64,000 bases of DNA from Pictodentalium vernedei (lineage: Eukaryota > Mollusca > Scaphopoda > Dentaliida > Dentaliidae), in contig CM062294.1 of NCBI GenBank assembly GCA_031216915.1, positions 30,581,128 to 30,645,127 of the forward strand, given 5' to 3'. Shown piece by piece: positions 58,621 to 64,000 of this stretch. How positions within the stretch are numbered: the first letter of the stretch is position 1; the number at the start of each line of letters is the position of its first letter. The translations under genes and the position numbers were made by a program. The notes under the pieces were generated by a model that made no database searches, was not told the DNA's origin, and was given only the letters and a program-made list of their open reading frames with translations.

Positions 58621-59219
58621 CACTTATTTGAATGTTGTTTAGAGCAAAACTGTGAGTATGGAAAGGGTTATCATTATTCTCACATTACATGAAATAAAAT
58701 CTTTGGAACTCATACTGAAGTCTTGAGAGGGTTAAACGCACTAAACTGAATCACTTATGCATTTCCATGTAAAGCAAAGAGTTTCTCTTAACTTGGTTAG
58801 AAAATGAACCTGACATTTGATTACAATAATAGATAACATTTCATGTTTGGCACCTAACTTCACTTCTGTAATTGATTGTTTACATAGTACTCTAGTATGA
58901 ATAAATATAACAGCTATAGAACAAGTCAAAATAAGTTATAGCATAACCACAATAAACTAAGTATATGCTGTTTCTGCACTGATAAAATCAGTATCTGACA
59001 TGCACTCAGTGAGAGCTTTCCAGAAAATGATGTCAGAGTCTGGTCTGATGAGTTTATGAAGAGAAAGATACATAGTTTATAGTGGTTATTCTACAACTTA
59101 TGTTGACTTGTACTGTATTGCTTCAGGATAATTTACCGTTACAAGAAATTAGAGGCTGTGAAAACCCTGTGGCCGACTGAGCCATACTCAAGGGCTCTAG
59201 TGATCAGAAAAACATAGAT

Positions 59220-60400
59220 GGCTGAACAAACTTGAATCTGACCCCCTAGAGGTGTTGTATAACAAATATCAAAAGAATCTGACTGGTGGATCTGAAGAAG
59301 ATTTTTAAAGATTTTCCCCATATTGCATTAAGTTAAAATTCGGGCTTCCATATTAACCCAGGGACACGATTTGAACAAATTTGAATCTGACACCCTTAGA
59401 GATGTCACAGACCAAATATGAAAAATTCTTACTGGTGGACCCGAAGAATAAGATTTTCAAGAAAGTTTCTCTCATTGCGCTGAGTTAAACTATGTGCCCC
59501 AATTAAGAGCCCAAATATTAACCCAAAGGTCCGACTTGAACACACTTGAATCTGACCCCCCCCCCCCCTACCCCTAGAAAAGTTGTATACAAAAATATGA
59601 AATTATTCTGACTGGTGGATGTGAAAAATATTTTTAAAGAAATTCCCTCATATGGTGCTATGTTACATAGGGAGCATCAATATTAATCCAGGGACTCGAT
59701 TTGAACAAACATGAACCTAATCCCCATAGAGATATTGTATACCAAATATCAAAAGAATCGGACTGTTGGATCTGAAGAAGAAGATTTTTAAAGCTTATTC
59801 CCCATATTGCCCTAAGTTAATTATTCGGGCTCCTTATTGATTTCGAATATTAACTGAGGGACTCAGTTTGAACACACTTGTATGCGACCCCATGTGGATG
59901 CTGTATACCAATTATCAAAAGATTCTGATCAGTGGTTCTGAAGAAATTGTTTGTTTTAATTTTTGGAAATATGCTGACTCAGCAATTTTTAGATACCCCG
60001 CACACAACACCCTGACACAACCGATGGCAATTTTTTTTACGATTCCATCTTACTGGTCCTAAGGATGCTTCATGCTACATAACAGTTCTCTGTTCCGTGT
60101 GCTTTGGGAAATATGGGCGTTTTAATTTCTTTCTATTTTTTGCCCCTGGGTTCTCACGGGGTAGTAGAATTTTGTTTCGAGCATCAATCAATTATTTACG
60201 ACCCAGTAATTCTACATGTCAAATTTGGTTCAAACCGGTTCTTGAAATATAAGTCTTGGACGGAATCCAAAATGGATATGCTCCCACAAAGAGCCAAATA
60301 TTGACCTACCAACTCCCCTTGAATAAACTTAATCTTCAACACCAAAGGATGTTACATACCAAATATCAAGGCATTCTCTCTGGTGGTTCTGGAGAAGAAG
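59220..60400. repeat. Degenerate tandem repeat, period about 150-170 bp
   Basis: A block of the type AATCTGACCCC ... TTGTATACCAAATAT ... GAATCTGACTGGTGG ... GAAGAAGATTTTTAAAG recurs at about 59235, 59385, 59548, 59713 and 59880, with a further relative at about 60334. Units are strongly diverged. Nothing coding is visible. Confidence 0.65.
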
Positions 60401-60810
60401 ATTTCGAATAAGGAACTGGGAATAAGTAAGGTCATAAGCCCATCAGAACCAGGAGATATTGGCCAATGAAAATTTGGGCGTTTTACGGCGGGTTTTGGCA
60501 GAAGAAAGTTAAAGCCCTAAGTCAAAAGCTTATTGTCAAGACAAAGTATTGCCGTCTATAGCCTTGAGGAATTTTAATGAAATCTGTAAGAGCGTTCTCG
60601 AGAATTCTGCTCCTGGAAAGTGTTGATAAAAGGAAAGAAAAGGGGAAAAATGTTTTTTAAAAAATTTCCGTACAATAACAAATGTTTTTTTTCCTTTTTG
60701 GAAAAGCCAAATTAAACAAAAGAAAGCAGAAATGTATCAACTGCTATTTGTGTTTGTCATTTTTAGTGTTTATTATTTAATTACCTTTCCCTGGATAGAC
60801 ACAAAAATAA

Positions 60811-60933
60811 ACGGGGACGTGACAACCGATACTTATTTCCAGGTCCTTATACGACATTCGTTATCAACCGATGAAATCGGTTGATAACGAATGTCGAATA
60901 AGGAACTGGGAATAAGTAACGGTTGTCACGTCC
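60811..60933. mobile_element. Short palindromic MITE-like element
   Basis: About 120 bp forming one hairpin: GGACGTGACAACCG with CGGTTGTCACGTCC outside and ACATTCGTTATCAACCGAT with its complement inside, loop GAA. It ends 15 bp from the splice donor of the host exon at 60949. Part of the right arm (CGAATAAGGAACTGGGAATA) also occurs at 60398-60427. Confidence 0.75.
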
Positions 60934-60948
60934 GTAAAATAAACTTAC

Positions 60949-61124
60949 ATTGTTTTGTGAGTTTTCATGTGCGGTCTCAGGTGCACCCCAAGACCGTCAC
61001 AACGTGCATTCATTTTCTCACAGTTCTTCTTGAGTTTATCAATATCAACAAGAAAGCATGGTGTTGGTACATCATGGACTTTTGCCGGCAAATCATTCAT
61101 CTTTCTTTGTGCACGTGTTGCTAC
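60949..61124 (-). CDS. D-serine dehydratase-like gene, first coding exon
   Basis: The exon is read on the minus strand. The acceptor TTTCTTTCTTGTTTGCAG ends at 61125 and the donor GTAAGT starts at 60948. The likely start ATG is at 61100-61098 and gives 50 codons plus 2 nt: PTPCFLVDIDKLKKNCEKM (residues 12-30), then GVHLRPHMKTHKT (38-50). PTP-LVD and RPHxKTHK are hallmarks of the N-terminal domain of eukaryotic fold-type III PLP enzymes, D-serine or D-threo-3-hydroxyaspartate dehydratase. The first Lys of KTHK (46) is the expected PLP-binding lysine. The enzyme would turn D-serine into pyruvate and ammonia using PLP and zinc. Later exons should lie at lower coordinates, but I could not find them. 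Confidence 0.8.
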
Positions 61125-61328
61125 CTGCAAACAAGAAAGAACTCATAAGTATGTTGTTACATAATCTCTTTTCTTTTATGTCATGTGGCTGAGTGCGTAG
61201 CGCGGGTGATTGAGGGGCCTATTGAGAACGTGCACGCATGTAGGTTAGTCTTTTGGGTGATGTGTGCTATACATAAATTATGTTAAAATGGTTTAAAATG
61301 GATTTATAATGAATCCAGAATGCCTCTT

Positions 61329-61405
61329 CATTCATCCATTCATTCATTCATTCATGAAGGAAGGAAGGAAGGAAGGAAGGAAGGAAGGAAGGAAAGAAGG
61401 AAGGA
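61329..61405. repeat. (CATT)n and (GAAG)n microsatellites
   Basis: A short CATTCATT run is followed directly by about 48 bp of GGAA/GAAG repeat with one variant unit. Confidence 0.9.
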
Positions 61406-61639
61406 CAATTTCTCACCAGCCAAAGTATCCACATAGTCACTAAGTCACTCCATCGTGTGATAAACTCAATAATAACTAGACTTTATGATTCTGGAGAATC
61501 ATGGCTTTTCCCGATGAGATTCCATGATTCTTCATGACCCCACAGTGTCTGATGAATTGTTTTTAACTGTCTCAGTGAAGTTCCAAATGACACAGTTTGA
61601 TAAAAAAATTGTTGAGGTAAAAACCATCATTAACGGTGG

Positions 61640-64000
61640 AGTGGGTTAATGTCAATGTCAATGACCGACAAAAGGGGTTATGTTTGTTTGACACATACCC
61701 ACTGAGTGCTGTGCCAATTTAAAAATGGTCCATTTTATCTCAAATGTATTCAAAATATTGATGTCTGGCAGCTTGTAGAGGGTTAACAAGTGCTAACAGG
61801 AATATTTATTCATGCAACTTGTAATGTCACACCAAGAACTGTGAATGGCGATTTTTTCTTTAAAATCTACAAGATGTTTTCAGAGAAATCCAGGGAGAAC
61901 ATGAATTTTAAGCTTTTGATGGGTATCATTGTTTATCCAGCCCAAAACGGGTTAAGTGTTGTTATTTGAATACTCTTATTACTTCCAAAAATAATTCTCA
62001 GTGAATTCTACTTCCACTTATTTTGATCTCTCCTCCGAACTTCGGGTGCTGTGGATACGCAAACACGGCCCATTTTATCAACATTTTGATGTTTGAGAAC
62101 CTGCATAGGGTTAACAAATGGTTACAGGAATATTTCGTACATGCAACTTGTAATGTCACACTAACATCTGAGAATGGCCATTTTTTCTTGAAAATCTACG
62201 GGATGTTTTTAGAGAAATCCTCAGATAACACAAATTTCTAACCTTTTGAGGGGTATCGCCTTGTAACCCGCCCTAAACGGGTTAATGCTTGGTTTTGTGA
62301 ATACCTTCATTACTTACATAAATGATCGTCGGAGAATTCCACTTCCAATGAAGGAGGTTATGTTTATCTCGCAGGTACACATTTGGTTTTATGGTTGCCA
62401 AAGAACAGACCATTTTCTCCAAGGGGGGGTTAACAAATGCTTACCGAAATATTTTGTTCATGCAACTTGTAATGTCACTCTGAAGTCTGCAAAGGGTCAA
62501 TTGCTCTTGAAATCTTCTTTTTTAAAAATCCACAGAAAACTGAAATTTTAAGCTTTTAAGGGGTATATCTCCTTAACTAGTCAAAAATGGGTTAAGACCT
62601 CGATTTTTGAATACACTTACTACTTACAAAAATGTTTCCCTCTCAGGTTTGCGTCCTGTAAAAGAAGGTACCTTTCTCTGTTGCATTCCCATTTGATGTT
62701 GTTGGTGTTCAAAAACAGACTATTTTTTTCAAAATTTTGACATTTAGCATCCATGGATGGTTAACAAATGCTTACCGGAATAATTTATCCAATCAACTGG
62801 TAATGTGACACCAAGACCTATCAATGACCATTTCCTCTTGAAAACCCTACTAGATGTTTGTAAAGAAATCCAGGGAAAACATAAATTTTTAAGCTTTTGT
62901 TGGGTATCACAATTAACAACCACAAAAGGGGTTAACGCTTGGTTTTTTGAATACCCTTATTACTTACAAAAATGGTCCTCGGTGAATTCCACTTCCAACA
63001 AAGGAGATTATGTTTATTTCTCAGGTACACGTTGGGTGCTGTGCGTGTCTGAAAAGAGCCCATTTCAACAGAATTACGATGCTCGGCAGCCTGTAGAGGG
63101 TTAATAAATGCTCACCGGAATATTTTGTCCATGCAACTTGTAATGTCACACAAAGACCTGCGAGTAGTCAATTTTTCTTGAAAACCTACAGGATGTTTTT
63201 AGAGAAATCCACAGAAAATGGGAATTTTAAGATTTTAAGGGGTCTCTCTCTTTAGCCTGTCCAAAATGGGTTAAGACTTCGACTTTTGACTACCCTTACT
63301 ACTTACAAAAATGTTTGCGTATAGATTGTGCGCTCGCTAAAAGAAGGCACTTTTCTTTGTGGCGTACCCAGTGGCTGCTGTTGGCGTAAAAAAAACAGCC
63401 CATTTTATCACAATTTTCACTTTTGGCAGCCCGTGGAGGGTTAACAAATTTCTCACCGCAGTATTTTGTCCATGCAACTTCTATTGTCATACCAAGGCCT
63501 GGGAGTGACAAATTTTTCTTGAAAATCTACAAGACTCGTTTCGAGAAATCCACGAAAAACACGAATTTTTGAGATTTATGGGAGTATTGTTGTTTAACCA
63601 GCCCAAAACGGGTTAACGCTGGGTTTTTTGAACACCCTTATTACTTACAAAAATGATCCTCGGTGAATTCCACTTCCAATAAAGGAAGTTATGTTTACCT
63701 CTCGGGTATCGTTTGGGTGCTGTGGGGGTCTGAAACCGGCCCATTTCATCAAAATGTCGATGCTTGGCAGCCTGTGGAGGGTTACCATATGCATCGCCTA
63801 ACATGTCATGTGTATCAAAGGTCGTGTCATAGGCAGGTCTAACAATGGTGAATGTTTAAAAAAAATCTACAAGACGTGTTTCGAGAAAGTGCCGATAAAC
63901 CCCAATTTTGGCAGTTTTTTTCCAATACTGGCGAAATAAGGGTTAAATCGAAAATTCCGCTTCAGTACATTTTTACATTTTGTGCCCCTCTATGCTTGTG
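61640..64000. repeat. Diverged tandem repeat, period about 320-340 bp, at least seven units
   Basis: A phrase like CCGGAATATTTTGTCCATGCAA recurs at about 61797, 62124, 62444, 62774, 63115 and 63455, with a decayed seventh unit near 63797. Between these come TTGAAAA-CTAC-AGATGTTT, AGAGAAATCCA and AATTTTAAGCTTTT. Each unit also has a GGGTTAA-type motif. Units are 70-85% alike by eye. The array runs off the window. No coding signature; frames on either strand are short. Confidence 0.85.

Overview
The window looks like nuclear DNA of a metazoan, most likely a marine invertebrate. It has AT-rich noncoding DNA, retrotransposons of several classes, MITEs, micro- and minisatellites, spliceosomal signals, and one recognisable host exon bounded by GT/AG splice sites. 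Nothing in it is bacterial. I cannot name the species or phylum.

Region 1 (1-31414) is a head-to-tail array of one Penelope-like retroelement (PLE) on the + strand. It holds the 3' end of one copy, four intact units of exactly 4335 bp, two 5'-truncated copies that share one truncation point, and two 4.35 kb units with a shared nonsense codon in ORF1. A complete unit contains, in order: a structured leader with a 19-bp hairpin; a minimal hammerhead ribozyme motif; a probable 86-97 bp 5'UTR intron; ORF1 (449 aa, basic, with a C-terminal SGNH/GDSL-hydrolase-like domain); and ORF2 (804 aa, PLE reverse transcriptase plus GIY-YIG endonuclease). The two ORFs overlap by 49 nt. ORF2 lies in the -1 frame, and a perfect T-TTA-AAC heptamer sits in the ORF1 frame directly before the ORF1 stop. 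This predicts an ORF1-ORF2 fusion made by programmed -1 frameshifting. Element 3' ends carry (CTAT)n tails, which have expanded to about 170-610 bp at three places.

Region 2 (31415-36227) has no gene I can support. It holds a Tc1/mariner-type MITE with TA duplications, hairpin repeats, a TTAA-type MITE inside a larger inverted repeat, and a dispersed repeat present in both orientations.

Region 3 (36228-46987) is a recent, nearly identical tandem duplication of a 5.34/5.42 kb segment. Each copy carries a decayed minus-strand CR1/L2/Jockey-like LINE, TTAA MITEs and a hairpin repeat. One breakpoint lies at the edge of a MITE palindrome. The copies differ by an 80-bp palindrome core inside one MITE.

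Region 4 (46988-54394) holds two tandem relics of another LINE (APE endonuclease plus reverse transcriptase, minus strand). They are interrupted by MITEs, by a 211-bp near-perfect palindrome for which the sister copy gives the empty site, and by a 1 kb insertion. A 36-bp minisatellite of about 17 units follows.

Region 5 (54395-64000) contains a 792-bp element with terminal inverted repeats, another TTAA MITE, several degenerate tandem repeats, and the first coding exon of a D-serine dehydratase-like gene on the minus strand (60949-61124). That exon is the only host gene piece I can identify.
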